Source: Gnetum montanum
Taxonomy: Eukaryota; Streptophyta; Gnetopsida; Gnetales; Gnetaceae
NCBI GenBank assembly: GCA_015680685.1
Contig: MNCI01038288.1
Location: 119,899 to 183,898 of the forward strand
Length of the DNA stretch: 64,000 nucleotides
Direction: 5' to 3'
The notes under the pieces were generated by a model, which was not told the DNA's origin, ran no database searches, and was given only the letters and a program-made list of their open reading frames with translations. Below, piece by piece: positions 1-13,312 of this stretch (position 1 is its first letter; the number at the start of each line of letters is the position of its first letter). Position numbers and translations under genes: made by a program.

Positions 1-2040
1 AGTTAGCAAAAAAAGTCCATTTATGATTAAAGATGGTATAGTTCTAGGGCACAAAGTATCTTACAAAGGAATAGAGGTAGATTCAAAGAAGATTAGAGTC
101 ATCTAGAACATCACTTACAAGCCACAAACTATCAAAGATGTTAGATCATTTATTGGCCACATAGGATACTATAAAAGAATCATTGAAAACTTTTGAAAGA
201 TTGTGAAACAACTAGTAGAATTAATAAAGAAAGATGCATCATTTTTATGGATAAAGAAATGTGAGAAAGTATTCAAGACCTTAAAAAATAAATTAATCAA
301 GACACCAATCCTTCAAGCTCTAGATTAATCAAAGCCTTTCCACATCATGGCAGATGCTTCAAACTATGCATTGGAAGAAATATTGACTCAACTGGACAAG
401 TAGAAAAGACCCTATTATATATCCTACACTAGTCAAAGCATCACCAAGGCATAACTTAACTACACCAAAATAGAGAAATATTTAATAACCATGATGTACA
501 CTCTTGAATAATTCAAACATTATGTGCTCGAGTATCCCATTTACGTTTAGAAAGATCAAAGTGCCATAAGATCTCTAATAAATAAACTAGTAGTTAGTCA
601 TAAAGTGATAGGATGACTGGTTATCTTACAAGGGTTTGAAATTACCATGATTAATAAGAAAGAAACTAAAAATGTGGTAGAAAATCATTTATCAAGACTT
701 AGATGGAATTCCCAAGAGAATGATAAACTACTATCAGATCAATTTTTTGATGAAAACCTATTTACCAAAATTGCAATGATTGTAGACTCAATATAGAAGT
801 CATGACTTACTAATTACATAATGTATCTCATCAAACAAGAACTTATTATTGAATGGGATAAAAAATATAAGGAACATTTCCTCCAAAAATTGAAGAGATA
901 CATGGAAATCAATGAAAACATTTATAAAATATGTATTGATGGGTTGATAAGATTGTACAATCTAGAATTGAGTCAACAACAAGTTCTACAAGATGAACAT
1001 GAAGGATCATTTGGTGGTCATTACACAAGATGAATGATAGAATAAAAATTGATGATGGTAGATTATTTCTGGTATATCATATTCATGGATGCACATTGAT
1101 TTGCATAGTATTCTGAAAGATGTCAAAGAGATGAAGGACTGATATCCAAAAATGAAGAGCCACAATAGTGGATACAGCTATTGGAATCTTTTGACATTTG
1201 GGGGAATTGGCTTCATGGATCCTATCACACCAATGTCAAATGAAAAGTCATACATTATAATAATAGTTTATTATTGCAAAAAGTAGTTAGAAGTAGTTGT
1301 AGCCAAAGATTGCATAGCTAAAAAAGCTACTAAATTCTTTTAACAACATGTGGTAAATCGATTTGAAGTACCATGCATGCATATATCTAACAATGGGACT
1401 CATTTTATGGGAGATACAATCAAAAATCCAATGTAACAACTTGGAGTGAATCACAAATAACTAGACCATATCATCCCCAGGAAAATGGTCAAGCAAGAGT
1501 GCCTAACTAGGAGATCACAAGAGTATTAACTAGAGTAGTTAGTCATTTTAGAAAGGATTGGAGCACTAAACTTAAGAATGCTCTATGGGCATATAGATCC
1601 ACTTAGAAACTTCCTATAGGATATTTCTTGTATAGTTTATGATAAACTACCCACATTACTAATCCAGGTAGAAGAAAATACTCTCTACCACTAGTATACT
1701 TGATCTTGATTTAAGCTTAGCTCAAAGAGAATGCCTCATGAATCTCAATCTTTTAGATGAAAACTAGTTAGTAGCCAAAATGAGTAACAAGATCTACAAA
1801 AAGTACTCTAAATATAGGCATGATGTCAAAGTAAGATAAGTGTTAATCAGGCTATGTGATAAAGTCTACTATAATCCTAGCCATGTCCTCTAAAAGGTTA
1901 AGTTTCAAACCTTATGGGAAGAACCATATATCATCCATGCTACATAATGATCTAGCACCCTACAGATCTATCAGCCAATGATCCCACAATAGCTAATTCT
2001 TATCAATATTCAACAAGTCCATGACTTTCCTTACTCTTTA
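1..2040 (+). pseudogene. Athila-like Ty3/gypsy pol, 3' part (RT end, RNase H, integrase)
   Basis: This is the 3' part of a retrotransposon polyprotein, cut by the left window edge. In order I read the end of reverse transcriptase (LGHKVSYKGIEVD, near 50-90), RNase H with DASNYA near 350, ENHLSRL near 690, the integrase zinc-binding region with HEGSFGGHY near 1000, and the integrase core near 1190-1520 (FDIWG, NNGTHF, PQENGQ). RNase H leads straight into the integrase spacer with no second RNase H, which argues against Tat. The LGHK..GIEVD and HLSRL motifs fit Athila-type elements. Many stops lie where Gln, Trp or Arg are expected, and two of the three integrase acidic residues are replaced, so it is dead. 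Ty3/gypsy pol is secure; the lineage is moderately so. Confidence 0.88.
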
Positions 2041-4204
2041 AAGGACTCTACCCTATCCACTAAGTAGTTCATCACATGTTCCATCTTCTAGATATCCACT
2101 TCTCAAAATAGTCATGGGAGTGTCAAAATTGACACTTAGACATGAGTTTTACTTCTCTTACTTTTCTACTTCTTACCTTTTTAACTTTTCACTTTTCTTA
2201 CCAAATTTCACATTCTTTTATATTTGTTCCACTTCTTAATCATTTTATATTCTTTAATACCTTTTAAATTCTTTCTACATTTTCCCATTCTTATTATTTT
2301 TGCTATTCTTATCCATTTTCTACAATTTTTCATCATCTTTTTTGTACATAGTTTTTTAAATTTTTCTAATAAATTGAAAGGAATAGGACAAGATGTAGTT
2401 TCAATAATGTGAATTTGATCCTATATATGAAATGATTAGAGAAGTGATTCTTTATACAGTGAGACCACATCATACATCCACTCATTTCCAATAATATGAG
2501 GTTCTTACCATGGACATAATGATATTTTTTTTCATAATATAAAAAAATGAAGAACTAAGAGGAATAAAAATAGTGTGACATCAAGGGTATTTTTGGATTA
2601 TCTAAGGCTACTATTATAAGTATTATCCTACTATTAATTTTTATTATTTACTTACGTTTTAACAAAAAATGAAAGTATGTCCAAAATATGTGATGCGTTA
2701 CCATGTCACTACAAAGACATGTTACCCATGCCTAAAGGTAGTTCTATGGTAAGGTTAACATAATGATAACATAATAAATGCATAGAATAAAAATTTTTGT
2801 GGGTTCCACTAGAAATACATGTTACCCATGCCTGAAGGTACTGCTTTGTCCAATGGCCAAGTCTCCTTTAAAAAATAAAGTGTGCTATTAATAAACTACT
2901 TCCTTGAACTTCATTGCAAAGTGTTAATACTCCTCATAGTTGTGATAGTCTTATGGTTGCTAGTTTTGGGATGTTGCAATGTAATGTCATTGGTAAGTGG
3001 TATGGACTTGGTTTGGATTTTGAATGAAAAGACTAATGATTACTTTAACCATACTTTACACATAGAATTCATTATGCCTATGGTAAGATACCTCACATTC
3101 TAATTTCTATAATCCCTAGCTACTCCCACTCTACCTCACTATTATATGCAATCCTACTTTAATGGTTTTGTATAATACAATGTTATTTTTTCATTAAGGT
3201 GATATTAACATGTGTGTTTTGGAAGATAGGTATGTTTAACATTCAATTCCTTGAGTGCCTATAGATACTTGTGTAACTCTTGTGCTTCATACCTAATGAA
3301 AAATTTCACATCATTTTGTGCCTCCAAAAGACTTAAGCAATCATTTTTACTTTTCTACATACTCATATCTAATCATAACTTTGGCAATTCCTATCAACCA
3401 TTTCTAATAAACCTAATCAACTTACATTGCCTATGATTCTTTCATTCATATACCTTTAATGATAAATTCTCATATTTTGAGCATCATCCTTACTCAAGAA
3501 ACCTTTAAACCACTTCTACATCTTCCAAATTATCCATTTCACTCAATTTTCCTATCCAAAATTTCTCAAAATCTCAAATTTTCTGATGCTAATATTGTAG
3601 CTATGATGTATTAGGCCCTAATATGTTGTAGCTATGATGTTGTATCTATGAAGTTGCAACAATCTATATATATGCTTGAGGAGTTAGAAATTTTTTATTT
3701 TTCTCATTTCATGCATAGGGAGTTCATACCATTTTTCTAATCCTTTGACAACCAAACTTCCACACTTCATAACTTCTTCACCATAGCTTTGATTTGTTTA
3801 CTGCTTGAACATTCTTAATTTTGGGGCAATCAAATTATTCATTGAAAAGAACTTTGTGTGCATAGTTTGTGTGATTTGAGTAAGATTGTTTTGACATCAA
3901 AAGAGTACATTAAGGGTAAGAATAACAATTAATCAAATCTTAATGAAATAATTAAATAAGAGCTAATAAACTTAATCATTCCTCCTAATTACCCATTTAA
4001 ATACACAATAAGCAAAATAATAATAATTATAAGAGGCCATAATAATTAAAAGATACAACAAATAAGGGTTTCTTTTTGAAATTTTTCCAGCTCTACAATC
4101 CTAATAAGAGCTAAAAAGTAGTAATAATGATAAATTTTGATTAAATACAAGAACTTGATAGAGGATTATGAATCGTTAGGAACTTATTTGAGTTCCTTAG
4201 ATAA
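2041..4204. other. AT-rich sequence without a recognised gene
   Basis: I see no coherent reading frame here. The stretch follows the Athila-like pol and may be its decayed 3' non-coding part. A short direct repeat (ATGTTACCCATGCCT) occurs near 2721 and 2818, and a short local repeat around GTAGCTATGATG lies near 3597-3650. Confidence 0.5.
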
Positions 4205-7035
4205 TCTAAAATGAATCCTTTATGATTAAAAATGTCTCTTAAAAGACCTGCATTTGAAGAGCCCTCACAAAAACAGGTAAAAGATCCAAAGGTAGAGGAC
4301 AAGCAAAGAACAGACTCAACAAGCTAAGAAAGAAGTTCAATCCTTCAGTATTCATTAGCAAACACCTATGATGGAACATTCCACATAAGCTAAAGTTGAA
4401 GAACTACCACCTCAAGAGTAGCAATAGTGCCTCATATTGTCATGTGAATGTCTTCAAGTAATTCAAAAGAATTCTATAATGTCCATAGTCATTGTGGAAC
4501 TTAAATTTAGACTCTATATGGAGTTTGAACCTACAAATGTTTGAAAGCAATTCCAAGCCTCTCATCTTTTGCTAACTCTATCATGCAATGGTGAATGGTA
4601 CATAGGGAAAGTCTACCAATTTTGAAAAAATAAACAAGATGATGCTATGATCAAAATTGAATGAATCATAGTGCCCTATTTAGGGGAAGTAATTGCAAAG
4701 GTACTAAACCTGCCAAATATTGGAGCAAACATTGCAAAAATCTATATAAGATCCAACACCAATTCAAAGTGGTTGTGGCTATAAAGGACTTAAAAATAGC
4801 AAATAAAGAATATAGTGGATTATCCATTGAAAGAAGATATAATTCAAGATTGGAACTTATTATATTTTTTCCACCAAAAGATTAAACAAGACTTCCACCT
4901 ATGCTGTAAGAGGAAGTATTATCCTTATGGGGGAATTCCATGCAAGTGTAACTCACTTATTATTTTTAGAAACCCAAAGAAGTTTTGAAGAGAAGAAGGT
5001 AGGAAAAATCACTTTGTCATTCCCTTACATCATAAGAATATTATGCAACCAACCTAGGATCTTGGGCTTCATAAATGATGTCCTATGCAAGGCTTAGAAT
5101 GCATCCTATGCTGAGATGTTATAGCTAGTGCCTCCTAAGAAAGATCAACTAGAGAATCTAGTAGGCATACCTAAAAACATTCTAGCTAATGGAGTTGTAG
5201 GATCTACACCAATTGAAAACATTCCAACTATAGGACAAGAACAAGAAAGACCTAGTGGATCAACACAAGTTAGTGATAGACTTGAATCAAATGCTTCACT
5301 AGCATAATAGGACTATAGATCTTTTATGAGCCATCTACAGTAGATAGCAGAAGCCATTAGCTAGGAAATTAGAGAAGTATCAAGTAGGTACTAAGTTAGA
5401 GATAATCCCATAAGCCCTGTAATATCAATAGGTCTTGCTAGTGGTCAAATTTAATTACAGGCAAGAGAAGATGAGGATTAGGCATAGGAAATATCAAAAA
5501 ACACTACTTCCTTCTAGGTCGTGCTAGAAATAGGAGATGGAGCCATGATTATAGTAATGCAACACTAGGATGCAACATGAAAAATTAATGTTATCAATAA
5601 TCATATCAAGAAATCCTTTAAGGTTCCCTTTATGCCAGCAATAGATATGACTAGAATCAAAGATGTTAAAACCACAGCTTAAACCTCCATGGCCCTACAA
5701 GAGCATGAAGACATCCTAGAATAATTGTTGTAGATAGTGTAAGTGATGAAAAAAATTTTTGATATCCCTAGCAATTCCACTATAGTACAGACTAATCTTA
5801 TTTCAGTAAAGGGCAAGCTAGTAATTGTTGAAACTAGAGTTAAACATGCAGAGAATGAAGTCCAAAGGTTATAAGTGAAATTAGCAACATTAAAAGTAGA
5901 GAAACAAGATCCTACATAATACATAGCACGAGACCAACTAGGTAAATTCAAAACTAAAAAAGTAGCTTAGCTAATAGCCAAAAATATTTAAGTAAATATG
6001 GAGAAGGAGAAAGCAATGTGGAATGATTTAGTGACTAAAGCACAAATATATGTTCATGACAAAGCCCTAGCTACCTTAGAGGAAAAAATGGAAGATTATT
6101 GCAGAGAACATAAGGTCTATTGATATTAAAATCCAAAAGAATGTACTTAAAGAAAGCATCCATCAACCAAGAGAGAAATTCTCAAGAGTCAACCAAGACA
6201 TGCAAACATTAACCAGGGAAAATATAACCCTATTAATGAAATAAGTTAATGCAACCCACCAAAAATCAGCTATTGAGATTAGCACATGACAAAGTGATGC
6301 CAAAATTCATAAAAGGTTGAAAAACATTCCAAAGACCAAGTGGGTATCTATAAATAGATCAACAAAAAAGAAATTAATATGGATAAGACTAAAATCAATA
6401 TAATCACAATGCAAACATCTCAATGGTAGCCAACCTTTTATAGTATTACTCATGTTCATTAATTTGAAGTGAAGATCAAAGACCTATAGATAAAATACTT
6501 GACAAAATACATGGGATTAGCAAATCTTTGATATGCTAATCTAGCCATGCTTATAGAAAGTATACCTAGAAATGAGCTAGAGTAGCAAGTGGCCACAATT
6601 TATGCACTATTCAAGAAAGAGTTTGTAGATAGGAAGGACACCCAACAAAAGTTACATGTTTCAAACTTTGAAAATCAAGTAGTCAAGGGCAGCTATCATG
6701 ATCAAAATGATGTTGTAACAAATCTAGCTTACAACATGATAGACTACCAAGAACTAAGAAAAGTTGCCAAAGCATTTGAGGAAGAATGGTGATAGTTCAC
6801 AGCATGGTATATGAAGGTAAATAAGATTTTTCCACAAGTGTGTTATCCATTGGAAGTATGACCACCATCATACATCATCGAATTCACCTGACTGGTACAT
6901 TATCCTAGATTAGAAAAAGAAAAACCTTAAGCATTACTTAATCAGTATTGATTTTAAAAGCCTGATGATAAAGGAAGTAAACTAATGGAGGAGCCACTAC
7001 CATTAGGGACATAAGGCTACATCAAATTCTAAATT
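4205..7035 (+). pseudogene. unrecognised coiled-coil ORF relic
   Basis: A long decayed reading frame with TAG, TAA and TGA at expected Gln, Trp or Arg positions. The first third (near 4590-5100) contains IIVPYLGEVIAKVLNLPNIG, a hydrophobic pattern like the motif ending in a 'LxLP' turn seen in plant mobile-domain and plant transposon-protein families. The middle (5100-6150) is charged and heptad-like, consistent with coiled coil. A last segment runs from 6589 to about 7030. It lies downstream of the Athila-like pol on the same strand, where some plant Ty3/gypsy elements carry an extra or env-like ORF. It could instead be a relative of the antisense gene of the Tat-like elements. Its function is unknown. 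Confidence 0.5.
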
Positions 7036-7094
7036 TTTATTTTCTTCTCTTATTTTATTAACATATGTATCCTAGTAGAACTAAAAATCTTGAT

Positions 7095-9290
7095 CATTGG
7101 AAAATCGAAAAAATTTAGTGAAACAACTTTAACCCTAGATTCAAAGGTCCTCCAAAAAATAGGATTTGAGGTATCTTGGATGGTTTGATAGATCACTAAG
7201 GGACTTGGAAAATGTAAATTGGGGTAGAAATGTAAAAATATAATGTAGATATGAGAAAATAAATTGACTAAAATGAAACAAATAAATCTATGTTACATAC
7301 AAACAGAACTATAAAATTTATTTAAATAAAAATAAAGAATGGTTCAATATATATATATATATATAATGTACTTGAAGTAGCAGGGGGTTCACTTCGGTGT
7401 GGGCTTAGAATCTATTGAAAATACTGCAATGATCTAGAGGTTTAGCAACTTCCAATGCTTTCAAAATTTTGCTACTCTTTACATTAGATCTAAAATGTTG
7501 GTGGTGTGAGGGGTGGGGACTGGGGTGGGGTGGGGGTGTGATATGTCTGAGGGAGTTTTACTACCATGAAAGGCCATGCTATGGGTAAAGCCCAAAATGC
7601 TTAGTGTTAGTATCCGAAACTTACAAAATCTCAAAAGGAAGGATAAAAATGGCTATGAAGGTTCCACGCTAAGGATTTGAGAAGCTACATATTTGTAGTT
7701 ATGCAAGAGCTTTTGAATGCAAAAATGGTTGAAAATATCAAATTGTGGAACTATAAAATTTTTTTCGTACCGTTACCTATTGTTGGCACTTGGTTTTTAT
7801 AGGCTTTAGGCCACAAATTTGACTATGAATTCTATTTAATTGTTGACAAATTTTCGCTACATATAGGTGTGCTGGGTGCTCAAATCTAGCAGGGTTACTA
7901 TGTATGTTAAGTGTTATACCCCCATGACATCAAAGAAAATTCTATTTACTAAAAATAGTAAATAAGAATTTTACCCATGCTAGGCTTGTAGGAGCCATGC
8001 TAAGGTACATGGGTCACATTGAGGGTATGACACCCACATTGAAGCAATGTTGGACAAAAGGTGAAACACTAGGAGATGAATTAGTAATGTTGGGGGCAAG
8101 AGTTATACCTCTTTTCACTTTGGGGATGATTTTTTAATCACTTATGAGCCATTTTTCAACCCCAAAAGTATAAAGTATATGAGATTGCTCCTCATGGCTT
8201 ATAATCTTTACATTTACAATGAAGTTTAGCCTTGGGTTTCATGGGATAGGGATTATATGGCCAAGAAAAGGTTAAAACATGAAATTTTGGTGGTGTTTCA
8301 TTGGCCCCTATTTATTGGTGTTTGAAGGATTGACTCGAGTGGCATCAAAAAAGAATACAAAATACCACTGCAGGTCCATCACTAATGTTCCCTCTTTGTG
8401 CTTGATCCTATCATGTCAAACCATGCCAAAGAGTGCTTGTGAAGATAGGATAAGGCTATGATGAGATGATAGTAATGCAATCATATGAAAATGATAATGA
8501 GGGTTAACAATGTGTTCTATATTTGACATCATGGTTATGGCACTAACATGTTGGTTAGTTAGTGATTTTTACACTTCATGTTTTGAAGTGTGGTTCACTT
8601 GGTAGATGCATTTGAGGAACCATCACCTCACTCACCTTACTCCAAGGTTTCTTTGGCCACTAGGATCCTCCTTTTGCATGTTTGAAGCCATTTATTTCAT
8701 GGGTCATTCAACTTCTTGGCAACTTGCTTCCCCCCTTCTTGTGGGGTAAAACATTTAGTGTGTTTCTTTACTAAGGTCAATTTTAATATGGTTTTCCCTA
8801 TTGGATGAGATGTGTTACTTTCAAGCAAACTGAATGGCTTTTCCACCAAACTAGAAGTGTTACACTTGATGGACTTAATGGTTTTTCTGTTGAATAAGAG
8901 GTGTTACATTCAATGAACTTTATGGTGAAGCATGATGAAGGAATGTCATAAGGCCATAATGCATGAATGATGAAGATAAGTTAACATTGCTATTTATGGT
9001 AAGGAAGTCTATAATAAGGCTATGGGGTTGGGTTCAAGAACTGGTAACAATAATGATGTATAACAAGCACTCTTGGTATGAGAAGAAAACCTTACCAAAT
9101 CTTGCATATCAAGGTTACATGGTGACTTGCTACCATGATGAGTTACACCTTTGTGATGACTTCAGGATTCACCTGCAAGCACAACTCCAAGAGGACAAGA
9201 AAACTAGACAAAAAGAACATTTTGTTACAAAGTAATACATAGGGATACATGAGACAACCTGCAAACTAGGCCACAATAAGTCATAATTGA
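7095..9290 (+). repeat. repeat X, copy 1 (without the Y insert)
   Basis: A non-coding repeat of about 2.2 kb. Its left half matches 11,746-13,097 and 57,345-58,220 (GGGACTTGGAAAATG, then a G-rich tract, then a TTTACT...AATAGTAA box). Its right half matches 15,390-16,480 and 33,780-34,850 (AAAGTATRAGATATRTG, ACAATGAAGTTT, ATGTCAAACCATG). All copies have the same orientation. Here the left and right halves meet near 7965-7990 without the Y insert, so this is an ancestral-like arrangement. A (TA)n run lies near 7350-7368. X may be an LTR of the minus-strand Tat-like family, but I find no convincing primer-binding site or polypurine tract at its edges. Confidence 0.75.
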
Positions 9291-9779
9291 TATAGCATAG
9301 TGAAATCTATGCGATGTGCATCAAATTTACAAAGTTTTGTAGTTCATTAATTATGTTAAATAAGGAGAGAGAGATAGAGCATGTAGTATCAATTATTGTA
9401 GATCATCAAGATCATTAACATCAATTATTTATTGCAACCTATCAACAATGATAAACAACACTACAAGCAAACATGTAAGTGTTAGACATAGTTATGGTTA
9501 TGTGATGAAGTTAATTATATTCCTAGGGTTTTATGAGGTCATGAGTAGACTTAAGTTATGATGAGGAACTTGGCTTCATATGTTTCTCCTCAACATCATG
9601 ATTTAGATAGAAATTTTAGCTAGGAGACCCTCTATGATGGTTATGGCTCTGAGGTCAATGGTCATTAGGCTACTTTAGCATGTTACAACTGCATAGTAAA
9701 ATGGTTTCAAAGTCTTAGGTTAACTTGTTCTAGAAACATCATGAGAGGGCCCCATTTAGGCTTTGAGGCTAGTCTAACT
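9291..9779. other. no gene seen
   Basis: Intergenic-like sequence between X copy 1 and the Tat-like spacer. I see no coding or repeat structure I can support. Confidence 0.4.
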
Positions 9780-10440
9780 TGCTCCCTTATCCTCCTAGCT
9801 CTATTTTGCATGAAAACATAAGCACATCATGTGACACTGGTGTAATAAAATGATTAAATAATGTCAAAGTAATGTTGAACACTTTAGTATAATGCACAAA
9901 TGGATCAAAATGTGCTAAATCAAAGGTCAAACAAGGTTTAGATGTGGTCACTAAAGGCTATAAGGAGTAGGTTAAAGAAAACAGGATGAAGCATAAGTCA
10001 AATGATTCATAATGGGATCAAATGAAGTGCAAATGATGTTAAATAAGGTCAATCAAGGAAATGCTAATGTTAAAGGTCATAATTAATGTCAAGTCAAGTT
10101 AACCAAGGTCTAAGAAATGCTAAGTGATGGAAGAATGTAATCAAATAAAGTTAGAGTTTGTCAGTTTTAGGCCTTAGTAGGCAATTTTGCCAGTTGAAGG
10201 CCTTGGTAGGCCATGGTAGGGGTCTATTTAGATAGGAAGATCATTATAAGCCAAAAAAAATTATGAAACTTAGTAAAACAAGTTAAAATTTAGTTGTAAC
10301 ATTGCAAGAATAAGGGGAAATTTAGTAAAATAAGGTAAGATAAAGTTAAAGGCAATATAAGATTGAGTAAAAATAAAATAAAACATGGTTAAGTAGGTAA
10401 AATATTATTAAATTTAATATATGTTTAATATTTTTTTTTT
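9780..10440 (-). mobile_element. Tat-like element fragment, pol-upstream spacer
   Basis: This resembles 38,480-39,080, the spacer next to pol in element 2. Both have GTGRCAC near the start, then ATGATTAAAYAATGTCAAA, then repeated short phrases such as AGGTCAAACAAGG. It includes a boundary-type motif block at about 10,160-10,225 (AGGCCTTAGTAGGC, GGCCATGGTAGG). By analogy with element 2 the parent element was on the minus strand. Confidence 0.55.
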
Positions 10441-10559
10441 ATAAAAATCCATCTTTGTCACCATACTCCAACAGGATCAATGCAATAGTGAATCTTCCTA
10501 GTTTATGCTTTCTACCTATTGTAAGCACCTTGTTGCTTATGATCTTGAGAATTGACATG

Positions 10560-11330
10560 GATTTAATCATTGTAATTTCAATGCCCTAGTTACCTAGCAT
10601 GATTTAGAAGACACATTTCTATGACTATTTTAGATTTGTGTTCAAGAAGCCAACACAAGTTGTATGATGTGCTCATAGAACCAGATTAATGGCATTCTAG
10701 CATATGCACACAATTATCTTCCTACCCACAATGTTAGAGGGGAATGGGTATTTCATGGTTACATGACCTTTGATTGTGATGTTATAGTAATTATTCATGA
10801 GCATCAAGGCTATGCTATGACTCCTAAGAATGCGATTGTATATGCACTTAAAGCAAGAATGGATATCAATTACAGTACATACCTACTCTAGCACACATTA
10901 TTGGTAATAGAAAACAAAAAGATTCAAGAATCAATCATTGATCAAGCTATGATAATCTTATTCCTTATGGCTATACATCTTGGTATTTTTGATGAAGAAA
11001 ACCCATCCATAAATCTTAGAGCCTATAATGTATAAATTGATGAGCATTGCTAGCTTTTTCTTAATGTTGCTAGATAGGGCAGAGTTTTTATCGAAAAGTA
11101 GAGGTAACAACTTGCTCCTACCAAAATCCTACATTTCTTCTCGTTCTATGATAGGACCTAATGTAGATAACCCAACTAAAATTATTAAAAACTACTTTGA
11201 TGTTCTACAACAAGTAATAAATTCCTATGTTGGACTTAGTGTGCATGTTCTAAATATAATGTACTCTTCAAGATGCCATTTTGTGAATTATACTTCAAAA
11301 GATAGGATTGATGTAGTAAAAACACATTAG
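10560..11330 (+). pseudogene. fragment of an extra ORF of a Tat-like element (tentative)
   Basis: A coherent frame begins at 10,682 and reads through about 340 bases with few stops (key stretches AMTPKNAIVYALKARMD and QAMIILFLMAIHLG). It then shifts into a second frame at 11,028-11,330, which is open for 100 codons. The style is that of the extra genes of the neighbouring elements, and it sits next to a Tat-like spacer and a CACTAGCC-type array. No family is recognised. It may be an exon of the same antisense gene family, but I could not align it residue by residue. Confidence 0.4.
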
Positions 11331-11339
11331 GAGTTATTC

Positions 11340-11545
11340 TGCCCTAGGTCACATTGGCCAACATGGCCCCAACATGGTGGAAAGGTGGGGAGAGTGTAAC
11401 ACAGGGTTTTTTTATGCAAGGGTCATTACCCTTAGCCCACACTAGCCAATGTGGCCCACACATTAGGTGGAGGCACGGGGGGTGGGGGGGTTGTTGTTGT
11501 GTGACGCACAATGTTAATAGTGAGGTTGTAGCAAGGGTAGCATGA
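11340..11545. repeat. short CACACTAGCC / GGCCAATGTGG repeat block
   Basis: Two or three copies of an imperfect inverted phrase (CACATTGGCCAACATGG, CACACTAGCCAATGTGG) separated by G-rich sequence. It resembles the cores of the array at 39,131-41,960. The following 200 bases hold only TAGCA/GGTAG-rich simple sequence. Confidence 0.55.
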
Positions 11546-12336
11546 TGGGGGCTTGTGGCATGATGTAGATGGAGTCAAGGCTGTAGGCATACACAATGAG
11601 GCAGATCATTATGAAAAAGGCTTGCACAAGGTAGTGCACATTGAGGGTTAGCATAAGGTAGCACATGGTAGTAGGCACAAGGGATGGACTTAGTTGCATG
11701 ATAGTAGTGTGGTAGAGGGTGTGTAGTGGTGTAAGGGTTGTTACAATTGGAAAATTTGATTGCTAGAAAATTGAAAGTCCTAGTGTAGTAGCCTCAACCT
11801 AGAATCCCCATGACCTTTGGAAAATGCATTCATGGTGCCTTGGATGATCCGAAAAATCACCTAGGAACTTAGAGAATGAAAAAATGAATAATGGAAAAAG
11901 AAGAATGCAGATTTGAAAGCTAAAATCAAATAGAAATTTCACACAAAACAAAACTATTAAAAATAAAGAATGAGTTCAATGGATGTATATAATAAGTATT
12001 GGAAGGTCAAAGGGGCTTACTTGGATGGGGTTTCAGAGTCCATTGAAGCCAATGTAATCAACTCCATGATCCAGATGTTCTACCACTCTTGATGCTATTG
12101 AACCTCTGCTACCACTACTCTAGATCTATAACATTGGCTACTGTTGGGGGGGGGGGGTGCGGGCTGGGGGTTGAGAAGTGCGAAGTATCTCAACTACCAG
12201 AATGCTCTACACTGGGAGTTGAGGATCCCAAGAGTTTAGCATGTATGCCTAATGTTTCACAAATCCCAAGGATGTTATGGGGGTTAACAATGAATGTAAG
12301 GGTTTGATGATGGAAGGCTCCAAGAAGCTACATTTC

Positions 12337-13312
12337 TATGAGTTTGGAAGAGCTCTTAGGTGCCCAAAATGCTAAATGATTAAAAATGCCAAGGTATGGA
12401 ACTTGAAAATAATGTATGGGGTTTGGCCCATGAATGAGTCTATAAATTTGCTATAATTTGGTTGTAAATAGCTACAAATTTCTACCATGTATAGGTGAAA
12501 TGGATGCTAAATTTGGGGGGGAGGGGTGGGGGTTTGGGAAGGGTACTATGTATGAAAATTTTTATAACCACATGGTCATTCTATTTACTATAAATAGTAA
12601 CAAGGCTACTAAAACACCACTAGTTTGGCCTAACACTTTGAAATAACTCAAGCCCTTTCAAGCATTCGGGATGCAAAATTTGACTAAGGCATGGAGCTCA
12701 CACCTAGCTTTCTCACATTGTCAAGCTAGCTTGCCCTAAGTGTGAGAAACTCCAAACATCGTCAGAATCAAGTCAAAGGTGGCTCAGTCTAAGGGTGCAA
12801 GGCATTCCAAAGAGTCACTATTGTGCTTAGTTTGCAAGAGCTCTTGGTTGTCCCAAATACTAAATGATCAAAAATGCCAAGGTATGGAACTTGAAAATAA
12901 TGTATGGGGTTTGGCCCATGAATGAGTCTATAAATTTGCTATAATTTGGCTATAAAGAGCTACAAATTTCTACCATGTATAGGTGAAATGAAAGCCCTTT
13001 TTTTGGGGGGGGGGGGGGGGTTTGGGAAGGGTACTATGTATGAAAAGTGTTATAACCACATGATCATTCTATTTACTATAAATAGTAACAAGGCTACTGA
13101 AACACCACTAATTTCATCCTAACACTTTGAAATGGCTCAAGCCCTTTCAAGCGTTTGGGACACAAAATTTGACTAAGGCATGGAGCTCACGTCTAGCTTG
13201 CTCATGCTGTCAAGCTAGCTTGTCCTTAGTGTGACCAACTCCAAACAACGTTAGAATCAAGTCAAAGGTGGCTTAGTCTAAGGGTGCAAGGAATTTCCAA
13301 GGGTCACTATTG
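12337..13312 (+). repeat. 488-bp tandem duplication across the X/Y junction
   Basis: Two adjacent units of 488 bp: AATGCCAAGGTATGG is at 12,385 and again at 12,873. Each unit contains the end of the left part of X, the target site GCTAC (12,605-12,609 and 13,093-13,097) and the first roughly 215 bases of Y. The duplication therefore happened after Y inserted. The copies differ by scattered substitutions and in the length of a G-run (longer in unit 2, near 13,005-13,020). Confidence 0.9.
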
